In this document: positions 27,228-37,882 of the stretch, piece after piece
Layout of the letters: every line of letters begins with the position of its first letter
Numbering within the stretch: position 1 is the first letter of the stretch
From: Hyphomicrobiales bacterium
Lineage (GTDB): Bacteria > Pseudomonadota > Alphaproteobacteria > Rhizobiales > Rhizobiaceae
Assembly (NCBI GenBank): GCA_900469345.1
Contig: UBWZ01000004.1
Location: forward strand, 124,001-188,000
Direction: 5' to 3'
Length of the DNA: 64,000 nucleotides
Notes under the pieces: generated by a model
Database searches by the model: none
What the model was told of the DNA's origin: nothing
The model's input: only the letters and a program-made list of their open reading frames with translations
Position numbers and translations under genes: made by a program

Positions 27228-27569
27228 ATGGTGCTAAAAATCATGATCGCGGCCGGCTTTACGGTGATCTCGGGTGTCGCGCTGGCCGCCGAGCCGGTCG
27301 TCGGCACCTGGAAGACGGAGACAGGCGAGATTTCGGTCATCGACCGCTGCGGTGCAAGCTATTGTATCGTTGCGAAGTCTGGGCAATATGCCGGCCAGAA
27401 GATCGGCTCGTTCACGAAGTCCGCGGAGGCCTATACCGGGCGGATTACAGACCCGCGCAACAAGGCCACCTACAGCGGCAAGTTGACGGTCGAGGGCGAC
27501 AGCCTGAAACTGAAAGGCTGCGCAACCGACGTGCTTTGCAAGACGCAGACCTGGACCCGCGACAAGTAA
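27228..27569 (+). CDS. small exported DUF2147-like protein
   Basis: A 113-residue protein with signal peptide (LKIMIAAGFTVISGVALA) and the DUF2147-type start VVGTWKTETGEISVIDRCGASYC, ending in LKLKGCATDVLCKTQTW. Four Cys suggest two disulfides in the periplasm. The chosen ATG at 27228 has agaggag upstream; longer frames start in the spacer without a ribosome site. Function unknown. Confidence 0.7.
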   Translation: MVLKIMIAAGFTVISGVALAAEPVVGTWKTETGEISVIDRCGASYCIVAKSGQYAGQKIGSFTKSAEAYTGRITDPRNKATYSGKLTVEGDSLKLKGCATDVLCKTQTWTRDK

Positions 27570-27711
27570 GAGCTGCGCGGGCCGGGACACGCGAAAACGC
27601 CGCGGCAATAAGCCGGCCGGCGCGAAACTAACTGCATTCGAGATCCGTTGTTAGTTGCAGCTTGGGTCACGCGAGGCACAGGCTTTCGAACTCAAGCATT
27701 GAAAGACCGGT

Positions 27712-28764
27712 ATGCGCGAATCCCCCAAGCTGCTTTCCGTCGGAACAGCCGTTCCTCCCCATGTCATCACCCAGAACGACGCCGCCATCGCCGCCCACAC
27801 GGCGTTTTCGGCGCGCTTCGGAGATTTCGAGCGCCTGTCGAAAGTCTTCGCGACCGCTGGGATCAAGCGTCGATACGGTGTGCGGCCGATCGACTGGTAC
27901 CTGGAAACCTCGGGCTGGCAGGCCCGGAACGAGGCCTATATCGAGGGCGCGAGCGAGCTGTTTCTGGACGCGGCCCGAAAGGCGCTGGAGGCGGCCGGCC
28001 TTGTGGCATCCCAGGTCGATATCGTCGTCACCGTGTCCTCGACCGGGGTGGCGACGCCGAGCCTCGATGCACGCGTCAGCAAGACCATCGGCTTTCGCGA
28101 CGACGTCCTGCGCGTCCCCGTCTTCGGGCTCGGATGTGCCGGCGGCGTTTCTGGCTTTGCCATTGCGGCAAACCTTGCCAAATCCAAGCCCGGCTGCGTT
28201 GTCCTCCTGGTGGCCGTCGAGACCTGTACGCTCGCCTTCCGGATGGACAAGCTGACCAAGGCCAACATCGTCGCGACCGCGCTGTTTGGCGACGGCGCTG
28301 CCGCCTGCGTGATCAGCACCACCAGGGACGGTCTCGCCGAGGTGGAAATGAGCGGACAGCATACCTGGCCGGACACGCTCGACATCATGGGCTGGAGTGT
28401 CGACCCCGAAGGCCTGGGCGTGATCTTCGATCGCGCCATTCCGCCGTTTGCAGAGGCCAACATCAAGCCGGCGATCACCGGCATCCTGGCCAGCGGCGGC
28501 CTGTCGCTGTCGGATGTCGATCGCTTTGCCTGCCACCCGGGCGGCGCCAAGGTGATCGATGCGCTCGAGACAGCCTTGCAGCTCGGGCAGGGCACGCTCA
28601 ACCACGAGCGTGACGTGCTGTCAGACTACGGCAACATGTCGGCTCCGACGGCATTGTTCGTGCTCGACCGGCTGGTCACGTCCGGCCTGCCCTCGCGCAC
28701 GCTGATGACCGCCATGGGCCCCGGCTTCACCGCAAGCTGCGTTTCGCTGCGAGCCGCCGCATGA
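27712..28764 (+). CDS. type III polyketide synthase (chalcone/alkylpyrone synthase-like)
   Basis: A 350-residue condensing enzyme with the full catalytic triad: Cys142 in FGLGCAGGVSG, His275 in FACHPGG and Asn308 in YGNMSAPT. It should extend an acyl-CoA starter with malonyl-CoA and cyclise it to an alkylpyrone or alkylresorcinol. The fatty-chain starter is inference from bacterial homologues. The stop overlaps the next gene, an ICMT-type methyltransferase, by ATGA, and an MFS pump follows; this operon arrangement is known for bacterial phenolic-lipid clusters (SrsA/SrsB type). It is not related to the neighbouring sugar genes. Confidence 0.92.
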   Translation: MRESPKLLSVGTAVPPHVITQNDAAIAAHTAFSARFGDFERLSKVFATAGIKRRYGVRPIDWYLETSGWQARNEAYIEGASELFLDAARKALEAAGLVASQVDIVVTVSSTGVATPSLDARVSKTIGFRDDVLRVPVFGLGCAGGVSGFAIAANLAKSKPGCVVLLVAVETCTLAFRMDKLTKANIVATALFGDGAAACVISTTRDGLAEVEMSGQHTWPDTLDIMGWSVDPEGLGVIFDRAIPPFAEANIKPAITGILASGGLSLSDVDRFACHPGGAKVIDALETALQLGQGTLNHERDVLSDYGNMSAPTALFVLDRLVTSGLPSRTLMTAMGPGFTASCVSLRAAA

Positions 28765-29267
28765 TCGGCTCCATCCTCCTGCTTGCCGCGGTCACCCTCG
28801 AGCGCCTCTGCGAGTTGTGGCTGGCGCGACGCAATACAGAACGGCTGCTGGCGAACGGCGCGCACGAGGTCGCCGCCGGCCATTATCCGCTGATCGTCGT
28901 CCTTCACGCGCTCTGGATCATCGGCCTCTGGGTGTTTGCCTGGAACGCGCCGATCTCGCTCGGCTGGCTTTTCGTCTTCGCGCTGCTGCAGGTCCTGCGC
29001 CTGTGGACGCTTGGCACGCTGGGCCGACGCTGGACGACGCGCATCATCGTCGTTCCGGGCGAAACGCTGGTCGCCGCCGGCCCCTACCGCCTGATCCGGC
29101 ACCCGAATTACGTGGTGGTGATCGGCGAGATTGCGGTCCTGCCCCTCTGCTTCGGCATGCCGCTCTACGCCCTGTTGTTTTCGGCCGCCAATGCCGTGAT
29201 ACTCACCATTCGCATCAGGGCCGAAAACGCAGCACTCGCAGGATCCCTCCGTGCCAAGCCAATCTGA
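28761..29267 (+). CDS. isoprenylcysteine carboxyl methyltransferase (ICMT)-family O-methyltransferase
   Basis: A 168-residue membrane protein with about four hydrophobic helices and the ICMT C-terminal signature GPYRLIRHPNYVVVIGEI, which binds S-adenosylmethionine. Bacteria lack prenylated CaaX proteins. In type III PKS operons such enzymes O-methylate the polyketide lipid head group, and coupling with the synthase gene (ATGA overlap) supports that role. The 3' end overlaps the MFS gene by 17 bp. Confidence 0.87.
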   Translation: MIGSILLLAAVTLERLCELWLARRNTERLLANGAHEVAAGHYPLIVVLHALWIIGLWVFAWNAPISLGWLFVFALLQVLRLWTLGTLGRRWTTRIIVVPGETLVAAGPYRLIRHPNYVVVIGEIAVLPLCFGMPLYALLFSAANAVILTIRIRAENAALAGSLRAKPI

Positions 29268-30798
29268 CACCGATCCGACAGCCGTCCGCGGGCCGACAGT
29301 CTGGATCGGCTTTATCGCCATGTGCGTCGGCATGTTCATGGCGATCCTCGACGTGCAGGTGGTGGCGACGTCGCTGCCGACGATACAGTCCGCACTGGAT
29401 ATCGATCCGGACCAGATGAGCTGGATCCAGACCGCCTACCTGATCGCTGAAGTGGTCGCCATTCCGCTGACCGGCTTCCTCACCCGCGTGCTCACCATGC
29501 GCTGGCTGTTCGTGGTCTCGCTCACCGTGTTCGTGATCGCCTCGGTCGGATGCGCGGCCAGCGGCAGCTTTGCGCAGCTCGTTTCATGGCGCGTGCTGCA
29601 GGGTTTTTCGGGCGGCACGCTGATCCCTTCGGTGTTTTCCGCGGTCTTCCTGCTCTTCCCGGACAACCGCCAGGCGCTTGCAACGACAATCGCCGGTGTG
29701 CTGGCGGTGCTCGCACCAACGGTCGGGCCGATCGTCGGCGGCTGGCTGACCGAGAGCTATTCCTGGCACTGGCTTTTCCTGATCAACGTCATCCCCGGCA
29801 TCCTTGCGGCCCTCACGGCCGCCCGCGCGCTGCCGCGCCAGGCGCCGTCCCTGTCGCAGCTGCGGGGCATCGACTCGGCCGGACTTGTCGCGCTCGCCGT
29901 CGCCCTCGTCTCGCTCGAACTCGGGTTGAAGGGGGCGCCGGTCAGCGGCTGGCTGTCGCTCCACAGCCTCGGTCTGTTCGGTCTTTCGATCCTGGCGACC
30001 GCATTTTTCGTGCGGCGCTCGCTCAACATCGCGAGCCCTCTCGTCGAGCTTCGAAATTTTGCTGACCGCAACTTCCTGGTCGGCTCGACGCTGAGTTTCG
30101 TGCTCGGCATCGGTCTGTTCGGCTCGGTCTACCTGATGCCGGTGTTCCTGGCCTTCGTGCGCGGACACAATGCGCTCGAAATCGGCTTGACGATGCTGGT
30201 CACCGGCATCGCCCAGCTCTGCACCGCGCCGATCGCGGTCGCGCTTGAAAAGCGGATGGATCCGCGCCTCCTCTCGGCGGGCGGCTTCGCGCTTTTCGCG
30301 GTCGGCATCGCCATGAGCGCCTGGCAGGATCCGACCACCGACTACGACGCAATGTTCTGGCCGCAGATCGTGCGTGGCTGCGCCATCATGTTCTGCCTTC
30401 TGCCCCCCACGCGCCTGGCGCTCGGCACCTTGGCGCCGGAACGCGTGCCCGATGCGAGCGGCCTGTTCAACCTGATGCGCAACCTTGGCGGCGCCATCGG
30501 CATCGCGCTGATCGACACCGTCATCTACACGCGCTCGGAACCGCTGGCGCAAGACCTTTGGGCCGGCCTCCAGAAGGGTGATCTGGCGACGGCCGCCTTC
30601 GTCGGCGCCCCGGTCGACACGATCAGGGACCACAGCGGCGCCTTCGACCAGGCGGCAATGGCCAATCTCGACCCGCTGGTGCAGACCGCAGCGACCGTCC
30701 AGGCGCTCAACGAAGCCTGGATGATCGTCGCGATCATCACCGTTCTCGCCATGCTGTGCCTGCCCTTTGCGAAACGCGTGGTGCCGACCCCGAGCTGA
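29251..30798 (+). CDS. MFS drug/polyketide exporter, DHA2 (EmrB/QacA) family
   Basis: A 515-residue, 14-helix proton-driven exporter. The N-terminal motif FMAILDVQVVATSLPTIQ is the EmrB-type motif D1, TAYLIAEVVAIPLTGFLTR and GFSGGTLIPSVFSAVFLLFP cover helices 2-4, and VLAPTVGPIVGGWLTESYSWHWLFLIN is the motif C region. It starts with GTG at 29251 inside the methyltransferase gene. As the third gene of the PKS operon it may export the methylated polyketide. General multidrug efflux is the alternative. Confidence 0.88.
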   Translation: MPSQSDTDPTAVRGPTVWIGFIAMCVGMFMAILDVQVVATSLPTIQSALDIDPDQMSWIQTAYLIAEVVAIPLTGFLTRVLTMRWLFVVSLTVFVIASVGCAASGSFAQLVSWRVLQGFSGGTLIPSVFSAVFLLFPDNRQALATTIAGVLAVLAPTVGPIVGGWLTESYSWHWLFLINVIPGILAALTAARALPRQAPSLSQLRGIDSAGLVALAVALVSLELGLKGAPVSGWLSLHSLGLFGLSILATAFFVRRSLNIASPLVELRNFADRNFLVGSTLSFVLGIGLFGSVYLMPVFLAFVRGHNALEIGLTMLVTGIAQLCTAPIAVALEKRMDPRLLSAGGFALFAVGIAMSAWQDPTTDYDAMFWPQIVRGCAIMFCLLPPTRLALGTLAPERVPDASGLFNLMRNLGGAIGIALIDTVIYTRSEPLAQDLWAGLQKGDLATAAFVGAPVDTIRDHSGAFDQAAMANLDPLVQTAATVQALNEAWMIVAIITVLAMLCLPFAKRVVPTPS

Positions 30799-30884
30799 TC
30801 GCCCGCGGCGGAGGCGTCCGGTTGCCTGCGGCCTGGGATTGCAATAATCCTGGCGCATGAACTGCCGAGCTCGAAATAATCCGG

Positions 30885-31784
30885 ATGAACGATTACAAGG
30901 CGCTGAAGACCTTTCTGCTTGCGGCCGAAAAGCGCAATTTTGCGCAGGTGGCGCGTGAACTCGACATGACCCCGGCGGCCGTGACGCGCGCAATCGCGGC
31001 CTTGGAAGACGATCTCGGGCTTCAGCTCTTCGTCCGCACCACCCGCCAGGTCTCGCTGACGACGGACGGCGCGGTGTTCGCAGCGCAGATCAAGCCTGCG
31101 ATCGAGGCGCTGGAGGCCGCCCGCAAGGACGCCAAAAACGCCCACATGGCCGACCAGGGGCGCTTGCGCATCAGCGCCCCTACCTGGTTCGGCAAGGCCG
31201 TGCTGCCGGCCATCCTCTCCCGGTTCAGGGACCTCTATCCGAAGATGAGCTTCGAGATCTCGCTGTCAGACGGGCTCGTGAACATCGTCGATGACGATTT
31301 CGATCTGGCCATCCGCATTTCCGCGCAGCCCTCAGACAAGTTCACCATCTGGCGAAAGATCAGGGTCGTCGAGCGCATCCTGGTCGCCTCGCCCGCGAGC
31401 CGGTTCGCCGACATGCAGCACCCAAGCGAGCTTTCCCCCGATGACTGCCTTGCCTACAGCCGCGACAGCCGCAGGGAGAGCTGGGTGTTGTCGGACGGTG
31501 CGTCGAGCGCGACGATTTCGGCCGGCCGGGCATTCAGCGCCAATGACGGCGAGGTTCTCGCCAACATGGCCGCCGACGGCACCGGGGTCGCCATGTTGCC
31601 CCGCTTCCATATCTCGGAACATCTGAGGACAGGCAGGCTGGTCCACATTCTGCAACGATGGTCGCCGCCGGACCTCTGGCTGACGCTCTATTATCCGCCC
31701 TATCAAGCGCTGCCGCCGCGCATCGCCTCGTTTTCGAAGTTCTTCGAGGAACAGGTCGCGCTGCACATGACGATGCTCGACTGA
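30885..31784 (+). CDS. LysR-family transcriptional regulator
   Basis: A 299-residue LysR regulator. The N-terminal winged helix (KALKTFLLAAEKRNFAQVARELDMTPAAVTRAIAALE, LQLFVRTTRQVSLTTDG) is followed by a type 2 periplasmic-binding effector domain (LRISAPTWFGKAVLPAIL, FDLAIRISAQPSD). It resembles the CrgA/AaeR-like subgroup, which often controls an adjacent exporter. It follows the MFS gene by 86 bp on the same strand and may regulate the PKS-ICMT-MFS operon, but LysR genes are more often divergent from their targets, so the link is weak. Confidence 0.88.
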   Translation: MNDYKALKTFLLAAEKRNFAQVARELDMTPAAVTRAIAALEDDLGLQLFVRTTRQVSLTTDGAVFAAQIKPAIEALEAARKDAKNAHMADQGRLRISAPTWFGKAVLPAILSRFRDLYPKMSFEISLSDGLVNIVDDDFDLAIRISAQPSDKFTIWRKIRVVERILVASPASRFADMQHPSELSPDDCLAYSRDSRRESWVLSDGASSATISAGRAFSANDGEVLANMAADGTGVAMLPRFHISEHLRTGRLVHILQRWSPPDLWLTLYYPPYQALPPRIASFSKFFEEQVALHMTMLD

Positions 31785-31879
31785 TCGCCGGCAATCTTGC
31801 GCGACACCGGATCGGAGCTACTTTGCCGGCTTCAAGCCCGCATATTCCTCGTAGCCAGGATAGCTATCCTAACAGCCCA

Positions 31880-33685
31880 TCATGTCTTTCGCGATGCGAT
31901 GAAGTTTCGCCATCCGCCCAGCGCGGTGAGGTCCCGGGCGCCGGCAGTCGCATGGCTTTCGCACAGGAAGCCCGAGACTTGCGATCCGTCGTCCAGGGTG
32001 ATCTTGCCGATGCCAAGCGGTGCGGGAATGTTCTGGACGAAACGGCCGAACACCGCCGGCGTCACCTTCCAGACCTCCACTTCGAGCCCTGCTCCCGCAT
32101 AACCCGGCTCGCGCACCAGACCAGGCTTCGGCGGCGTCGTGTTGGGCAGCGCAAACAGCCGGTAATCGCCAGCTGTGCGGCAGACCTTCTGCAGCACCCC
32201 TCCCTGCGCCGAAAGCTCGTGGTTCAAAGGCATGCCGCTGAGGTGGGCACCGACAACGACGATGCTGACCAGCCCGTCATCGCCGACCGCCACCCTGCTC
32301 TCCTCCGGGAGCGCCGCGGAACGGTCCTTGCCCATGCCGGCGGCAAGCGCCCGGTGCATCGCATCCGCGAAGGGCGCAAGCGCATCGTCGGCAAATTCAG
32401 GCCCGAACAGCGTCACGCCGCCGGGCAGACCGCGCGCCTCGTCGAAGCCGGCGGGAATGGCGATTGCAGCATAGCCGAACAGGTTGGCAAAGTTCGTATA
32501 GCGGCCGAAATGACCGTTCCTGACGATCGGATCGGCCAGCATTTCCTCGACCGTGTAGATGGTCGGTGCGGTCGGCAGCATCAGCACGTCGACCTTGTCC
32601 CATTCGACCAGGGTCTTTTGTCGCAGGGCTTCCAGCCGGTAGCGCCCCTCGAAGGCCGCGACCGCATCAAAGGCGCGCGCGCCTTCGATGATCGTCCTGA
32701 CGGTCGGATCGAAATCGTCGGCATTGGTTGCCATGAAATCCTTGACCGCGGCCAGGCGCTCGGCAACCCAGGGCCCGTTGTAAAGAAGCTCGGCGGCCTG
32801 GCGGAACGGCGCATAGTCGAACGGGACGATGGTCGCCCCAAGCATCTTCGCCCGCTCGATGGCCGCATCGTAGAGCGCTTCATACGCCGTGTTGCCGAAA
32901 AACTCGCGCTCGTCGTCGGCAAGCACGCCCACCTTGAGGCCCGATTGCGGCAGCAACGCCGGAACGGCCAGCCGCGAAAACGGATCGGCGGCGTCGTAGC
33001 CGTCGAGGACGCGCCGCACGGTCACGCCGTCGCCGACGGTTGCGGCAAACACCGTAACCACGTCGACGCTGCGGCAAGCCGGCACGACGCCGACATTCGG
33101 CAACAGACCGGGCGTCGGCTTGATGCCGACAAGATTGTTGAAGGCTGCCGGCACGCGCCCGGACCCCGCCGTGTCGGTGCCGAGCGCAAAGGAGACAAGC
33201 CCGGACGCCGTGGCGATCGCCGAGCCGGAACTGGATCCGCCCGAAACATAGGCCTTGTCGAACACGCAGCGAGGCGCGCCGTAAGGCGAGCGCGTGCCGT
33301 TGAGCCCGGTCGCGAACTGGTCGAGATTGGTCTTGCCGACCACGATCGCACCGGCCGCCTTCAGCCGCGCGATCAGCGTTGCGTCCCGTTCGGGCGTGTA
33401 GGCATAGGCCGGGCAGCCAGCCGTCGTCGGCACCGCGGCGACATCGATATTGTCCTTGGCGGCGAACGGGATGCCCCAGAGCGGCAGGCTGTTTGCCTCC
33501 GGCGCGCGGTCCAGCAGCTCCCGCGCCGCACGGCGCAGGTCGCCGTCGGGGATGGCGGTGATGAAGATGGCCGGATCGGTGGAAGCATTGCGGCGGGCGA
33601 TGACCTCTTCCACGAGGTCGAGCGGCGACAGGCCCTTTGCATAGGCTTGGGCGACCGAAGCGAGATCGAGAATGGGTGGGAGCAT
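31880..33685 (-). CDS. atzF: allophanate hydrolase
   Basis: Hydrolyses allophanate to ammonia and carbon dioxide, the last step of guanidine (or urea) assimilation in this operon. A 601-residue protein. Residues 1 to about 450 are an amidase-signature domain with the Ser-cisSer-Lys triad (FAAKDNIDVAAVPTTAG; YVSGGSSSGSAIATASG; GTDTAGSGRVPAA). Residues from about 470 on are the C-terminal allophanate hydrolase domain (VVVGAHLSGMPLNHEL). Length matches AtzF. The ATG at 33685 overlaps the carboxylase stop. A longer frame to 34603 is the shadow of the carboxylase gene. A 14-bp palindrome, AGGATAGCTATCCT, lies 10 bp past its stop. Confidence 0.93.
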   Translation of the reverse strand: MLPPILDLASVAQAYAKGLSPLDLVEEVIARRNASTDPAIFITAIPDGDLRRAARELLDRAPEANSLPLWGIPFAAKDNIDVAAVPTTAGCPAYAYTPERDATLIARLKAAGAIVVGKTNLDQFATGLNGTRSPYGAPRCVFDKAYVSGGSSSGSAIATASGLVSFALGTDTAGSGRVPAAFNNLVGIKPTPGLLPNVGVVPACRSVDVVTVFAATVGDGVTVRRVLDGYDAADPFSRLAVPALLPQSGLKVGVLADDEREFFGNTAYEALYDAAIERAKMLGATIVPFDYAPFRQAAELLYNGPWVAERLAAVKDFMATNADDFDPTVRTIIEGARAFDAVAAFEGRYRLEALRQKTLVEWDKVDVLMLPTAPTIYTVEEMLADPIVRNGHFGRYTNFANLFGYAAIAIPAGFDEARGLPGGVTLFGPEFADDALAPFADAMHRALAAGMGKDRSAALPEESRVAVGDDGLVSIVVVGAHLSGMPLNHELSAQGGVLQKVCRTAGDYRLFALPNTTPPKPGLVREPGYAGAGLEVEVWKVTPAVFGRFVQNIPAPLGIGKITLDDGSQVSGFLCESHATAGARDLTALGGWRNFIASRKT

Positions 33686-36600
33686 CAGTTTTCCTCTAGG
33701 ATCGCCAGCACGTCGCCGGCCTTGATATTGCGGCCCGGGCCGACGCGCAGCGTACGCACGGTCCCCGAAGCATGAGTGGTAAGCGGGATTTCCATTTTCA
33801 TCGATTCGATGATCGCCAGCGTATCGCCGGCTCGGACGGTCTGCCCCGGTTCGACGAGTACCTTCCAGACATTGCCGGGGATCGCGCTTTCGACCCCGAA
33901 GCAGCCGGCTGGAATATCGCCCTCCGCAGCCGCCGGCTCTTCGGTCACCGAAAAACTGTCGAGCCCCTGAACCTTCCACCGCCGGCGTTCTGCTTCGAAG
34001 GCCGCCTGCTGACCCGCCTTGAAGGTCCCGATGGATTGGCTCTCCGCCAAAAGCTCGCGCTCGTAGTCCGCATAGGAGAAGGTGCCGTCCTCGATCCTGA
34101 TCGGATAGGCATCGTGCGGAAAGGCCTCGCGCGCCTCTGTCAGTTCCTCGTGGCTTACGGGGAAGAAGCGGATCTGGTCGAAGAAATCGAGCAGCCAGGG
34201 CTTCCCCTTGGCGAAGGCGGAGGTCTGGCGCCAGGTATTCCAGACCTGGACGGTGCGACCGAACAACTGGTAGCCACCCGGTCCCTCCATGCCATAGATG
34301 CACATATAGGCGCCGCCGATGCCGACCGCGTTTTCCGGCGTCCAGGTGCGGGCCGGATTGTATTTGGTGGTCACCAGCCTGTGGCGCGGATCGAGCGGCG
34401 TGGCGACCGGCGCGCCGAGATAGACGTCGCCCAGGCCCATCACCAGATAGCTGGCGTCGAAGATCGTCTGCTTGACCGCCCGCTCGTCGGGCAGGCCGTT
34501 GATGCGGCGGATGAACTCGATATTGGAAGGGCACCAGGGCGCATTCGGGCGCACCAGTTCCTGGTATTTCCGCATGGCAAGCTCCGCCTGCGGATCGTTC
34601 CACGAAAGCGGCAGATAGACGGTGCGGCTCGGAACCGTCACCTGATCGACCGGCGGCAGACCCTCTTCCAGTTCACTGAGCAGCCCGACAAGCCGGCTAC
34701 GGCCAAGCGTCGAGCCATCATAGTGGACCTGCAGCGACCGCACGCCGGGCGTCAGATCGACCAGCCCGGGAAGCTTTGCCTCGCGGATCGCCTGCATCAG
34801 CAGATGCACACGCAGCCTGAGGCCGATATCGAGCCGCATCGAACCGTATTCGACGAGCAGATTGTCGTCCCCCTGCCGGCGATAGACGACCGGGACATCC
34901 CGATCCTCGAGCGCGCCGACAATCGCCGAGCCGGCCTTCTCGCCGATGCCTGCCACATAAGGGCCGGCCACCGGTTCTTTAGCGTCCTGCACCGGGTGGA
35001 AGCGGATGCGATCGCCGGGTCTGAACTGGCCCAGCTTCCACTGGTGTTCGCGGGTGATGACCGCGGGGCAGACGAACCCGCCAAGGCTCGGGCCGTCGGG
35101 ACCGAGGATGATCGGCATGTCGCCGGTAAAGTCGATCGCACCGATCGCATAGGCGTTGTCATGCAGGTTGGAGGGATGCAGCCCCGCCTCGCCGCCATCC
35201 TCGCGCGCCCATTTTGGCGCAGGACCGATCAGCCGCACGCCGGTGCGGGCGCTGTTGAAATGCACTTCGTACGCGGTCGCAAACAGGGTCTCGATGTCCT
35301 CGTCGAGGAAGAAGTCCGGGGCGCCATGCGGACCATAGACGACGCCGACGCTCCAGTCGCGGGTCAACGGAGCCGGTTCGCCGACCGGCTGGTTGCCGTG
35401 CTGTTTTACCCGCGCAAGCCTCAGGCTGTCGCCCGCCTTCACCACCCCGGTCGCGTGACCGCCGAAATGACCGAGCCCGAACGTCGCTCTCGATCCAAGC
35501 ACGACGGGTGCCGCAAAGCCTCCGGCGACGGCGAGATAGGCCCGCTGCCCGGCGCCGGAAATGGCGCCGACCGAAAGCGTCTGCCCGGCCTTCACCGCAA
35601 TGGCCGCACCATGCTCGACCCTGGCGCCGTCGAGCAGCATCGGCATGTCGGCACCGGCAAGCGCGATCGTGACGCCGGAAAAGAATTTGAGCACCGGCCC
35701 GGCGACCGTCAGTTCCAGCGCCGCCGTCTCGTCGCCGTTGCCGACCAGCCGGTTGGCTTGCCGGAACGATCGCTCGTCCATCGGCCCGCTCGGCGGCACC
35801 CCGACATGCCACAGACCAAGCCGGCCCGGCAGTTCCTGGATGCTGGACTGGGCGCCGGGCGCGATCACCTCGATCACGTCGGGCTCGAAGGCGAAGTCCC
35901 GGAGTGCCGTTGTCGCGACGTCGCCGCTCGAAAACAGATCCGAGCGGGCGATCGCGCGCAGATAATCCAGATTGGTCTCGATCCCCGCGACCGATGTCGC
36001 GTCGAGAGCCTTCGACAGCGCGTCGATCGCCGAGGCCCGGTCGTCGCCGGAGACGATCAGCTTGGCCAGCATCGGATCGTAGAAGGCTGTCACCTCGGTG
36101 CCGGTCTCGATCCAGCCGTCGACCCTGATATCGTCGGGAAAGGAAACCTCGGTGAGCAGCCCGGCGCTCGGCCGGAAGTTCGCATGCGGCATTTCCGCGT
36201 AGAGCCGCGCCTCGATCGCCGCGCCGCGCGGTCTCAGATCCTTGGCGCCGCCAAGCACGTCTTCTCCGGCCGCCTGGCCGATCATCCATGCGACGAGGTC
36301 GATCCCGAACACGGCCTCCGTCACCGGGTGCTCGACCTGCAGGCGGGTATTGACCTCGAGGAAATAGAATTCCTCCCGCGCAGGGTCGTAGATGAATTCC
36401 ACCGTTCCGGCGGAGGCGTAGTTCACGGAGCGCCCGAGTGAGACGGCCGCCGCATGCAGCCGCTGCCGCAGGTCGTCGGAAAGACCAGGCGCCGGCGTCT
36501 CCTCGATCACCTTCTGGTTTCGCCGCTGCAGCGAGCAATCCCGTTCGCCAAGCGCGATCACCTCGCCCTTTCCGTCGCCAAAGATCTGCACCTCGACATG

Positions 36601-37218
36601 CCGCGCCCTGGAAACGAAACGCTCCAGATAGACGCGGTCATCCCCGAAGCTGGCCGATGCCATGCGCTTGACGGTCGCAAACGCCGCCGCCAGCGCCGCG
36701 GCATCCTGGCAAAGCTGCATCCCGATGCCGCCGCCCCCCGCCGTCGATTTCAGCATTACCGGATAGCCGATCCCGTCGGCCGCCGTCAGCGTTTGCTCGA
36801 CCGTATCGAGCAGCCCGCTCCCCGGCAGCAACGCAAGACCGCTTTGCACGGCAAGTTCGCGCGCGACGTGTTTCAGGCCGAAGGCTGCGATATTGTCGGC
36901 ACTCGGCCCGATGAAACAGATCCCCTCGGCTTCCAGCCTCTTTGCAAAATCGATGTTCTCCGACAGGAAGCCGTAGCCGGGATGCACCGCCTCCGCCCCC
37001 GTCGCCTTGCAGGCGGCGATCACGGCATCGATGTCGAGGTAACTCTGCGCCGCTGGCGCGGGACCGAGACGGACGGCCTCGTCGGCCATCAGGACAGCCT
37101 TCGAAAAGCGGTCGGCATCCGAATAGACGGCGACCGAGGCGATCCCGAGCTTTTTCAGTGTCCGGATAATCCGCACCGCGATCTCGCCGCGGTTGGCGAT
37201 GAGGACTTTTGCGAACAT
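33685..37218 (-). CDS. biotin-dependent guanidine carboxylase (urea carboxylase family)
   Basis: An 1177-residue multidomain enzyme that carboxylates guanidine (or urea) with ATP and bicarbonate. Domains in order: biotin carboxylase/ATP-grasp (residues 1 to about 450; [28 protein letters not shown]), AHS2 and AHS1 carboxyltransferase domains (about 470-1030; [36 protein letters not shown]), and C-terminal biotinyl domain with the biotin Lys in [11 protein letters not shown] (near residue 1143). The usual name is urea carboxylase. The guanidine-I riboswitch and two DUF1989 genes in the same operon argue that the real substrate is guanidine, giving carboxyguanidine. It is 2 bp after the DUF1989 gene. 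Confidence 0.92.
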   Translation of the reverse strand: MFAKVLIANRGEIAVRIIRTLKKLGIASVAVYSDADRFSKAVLMADEAVRLGPAPAAQSYLDIDAVIAACKATGAEAVHPGYGFLSENIDFAKRLEAEGICFIGPSADNIAAFGLKHVARELAVQSGLALLPGSGLLDTVEQTLTAADGIGYPVMLKSTAGGGGIGMQLCQDAAALAAAFATVKRMASASFGDDRVYLERFVSRARHVEVQIFGDGKGEVIALGERDCSLQRRNQKVIEETPAPGLSDDLRQRLHAAAVSLGRSVNYASAGTVEFIYDPAREEFYFLEVNTRLQVEHPVTEAVFGIDLVAWMIGQAAGEDVLGGAKDLRPRGAAIEARLYAEMPHANFRPSAGLLTEVSFPDDIRVDGWIETGTEVTAFYDPMLAKLIVSGDDRASAIDALSKALDATSVAGIETNLDYLRAIARSDLFSSGDVATTALRDFAFEPDVIEVIAPGAQSSIQELPGRLGLWHVGVPPSGPMDERSFRQANRLVGNGDETAALELTVAGPVLKFFSGVTIALAGADMPMLLDGARVEHGAAIAVKAGQTLSVGAISGAGQRAYLAVAGGFAAPVVLGSRATFGLGHFGGHATGVVKAGDSLRLARVKQHGNQPVGEPAPLTRDWSVGVVYGPHGAPDFFLDEDIETLFATAYEVHFNSARTGVRLIGPAPKWAREDGGEAGLHPSNLHDNAYAIGAIDFTGDMPIILGPDGPSLGGFVCPAVITREHQWKLGQFRPGDRIRFHPVQDAKEPVAGPYVAGIGEKAGSAIVGALEDRDVPVVYRRQGDDNLLVEYGSMRLDIGLRLRVHLLMQAIREAKLPGLVDLTPGVRSLQVHYDGSTLGRSRLVGLLSELEEGLPPVDQVTVPSRTVYLPLSWNDPQAELAMRKYQELVRPNAPWCPSNIEFIRRINGLPDERAVKQTIFDASYLVMGLGDVYLGAPVATPLDPRHRLVTTKYNPARTWTPENAVGIGGAYMCIYGMEGPGGYQLFGRTVQVWNTWRQTSAFAKGKPWLLDFFDQIRFFPVSHEELTEAREAFPHDAYPIRIEDGTFSYADYERELLAESQSIGTFKAGQQAAFEAERRRWKVQGLDSFSVTEEPAAAEGDIPAGCFGVESAIPGNVWKVLVEPGQTVRAGDTLAIIESMKMEIPLTTHASGTVRTLRVGPGRNIKAGDVLAILEEN

Positions 37219-37220
37219 GC

Positions 37221-37871
37221 CTATTCCTCGGCGTCCCAGACGAGCACCCGGACCGGCGTCGGATCAAAACCGTTGCAGGGATTGTTGATCTGCGGGCAAT
37301 TCGAAATGACCAGCAGAACGTCCATTTCGGCCTTCAGCTCGACATAGTCGCCGGGCGCCGAGATGCCATCGACGATCGTCATCTCGCCGGTCGGCTCGAT
37401 CGGCACGTTCATGAAGAAATTGATGTTGGGGACGACATCCCGCTTGCCCATGCCGTGCCTGGCAACCTCCAGCACGAAATTGTCGCGGCAGGCGTGCAGG
37501 TAGCGCGTCTCGTGACCGAAGCGCACGGTATTGCTCTCGCAGGAGCAGGCACCGGCAGAGGTATCGTGCCGGCCGCAGCTGTCGGCGGTCATCGTCAGCA
37601 TCACCCGCCCCTCATTCGAGATGATCTTCGTGCCGGTCGAGATGTAGGCCGCGCCCTGTTCGCGCATCGTATCCTGGCTCGAATAGCGCTCCGAAGTGTC
37701 GGAGGCGTTGTAGAACAGCGTATCGATCGCCTGCTGGCCGAAACTGTCCTCGATGCGCACGGTCTGCCCCTTCAGGACGACCGTCGAGAACGGCGCCTCG
37801 GCGGCGATAAAATGATCCTGCGACGCGTTGTCGAGCCTGCGGGAGGGCGAAGTCTGTCGAAATCCGGTCAT
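37221..37871 (-). CDS. DUF1989 protein 2 (urea carboxylase-associated; carboxyguanidine deiminase subunit)
   Basis: A 216-residue DUF1989 protein. Conserved polar and Cys motifs are [58 protein letters not shown] and [18 protein letters not shown]; the Cys and His residues resemble a metal site. In guanidine operons, two DUF1989 proteins (CgdA/CgdB) form the enzyme that deaminates carboxyguanidine to allophanate. This fits the carboxylase upstream step and the allophanate hydrolase downstream step here. The ATG at 37871 is chosen because the longer frame runs into the paralogous upstream gene. Confidence 0.85.
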   Translation of the reverse strand: MTGFRQTSPSRRLDNASQDHFIAAEAPFSTVVLKGQTVRIEDSFGQQAIDTLFYNASDTSERYSSQDTMREQGAAYISTGTKIISNEGRVMLTMTADSCGRHDTSAGACSCESNTVRFGHETRYLHACRDNFVLEVARHGMGKRDVVPNINFFMNVPIEPTGEMTIVDGISAPGDYVELKAEMDVLLVISNCPQINNPCNGFDPTPVRVLVWDAEE

Positions 37872-37882
37872 GATCTGGGTCC

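Noticed and set aside
31857-31870. Palindrome AGGATAGCTATCCT as a terminator between the LysR and allophanate hydrolase genes
   Set aside because: It is A+T-rich with no loop and no T run; it could be a protein site, but nothing supports a specific role.
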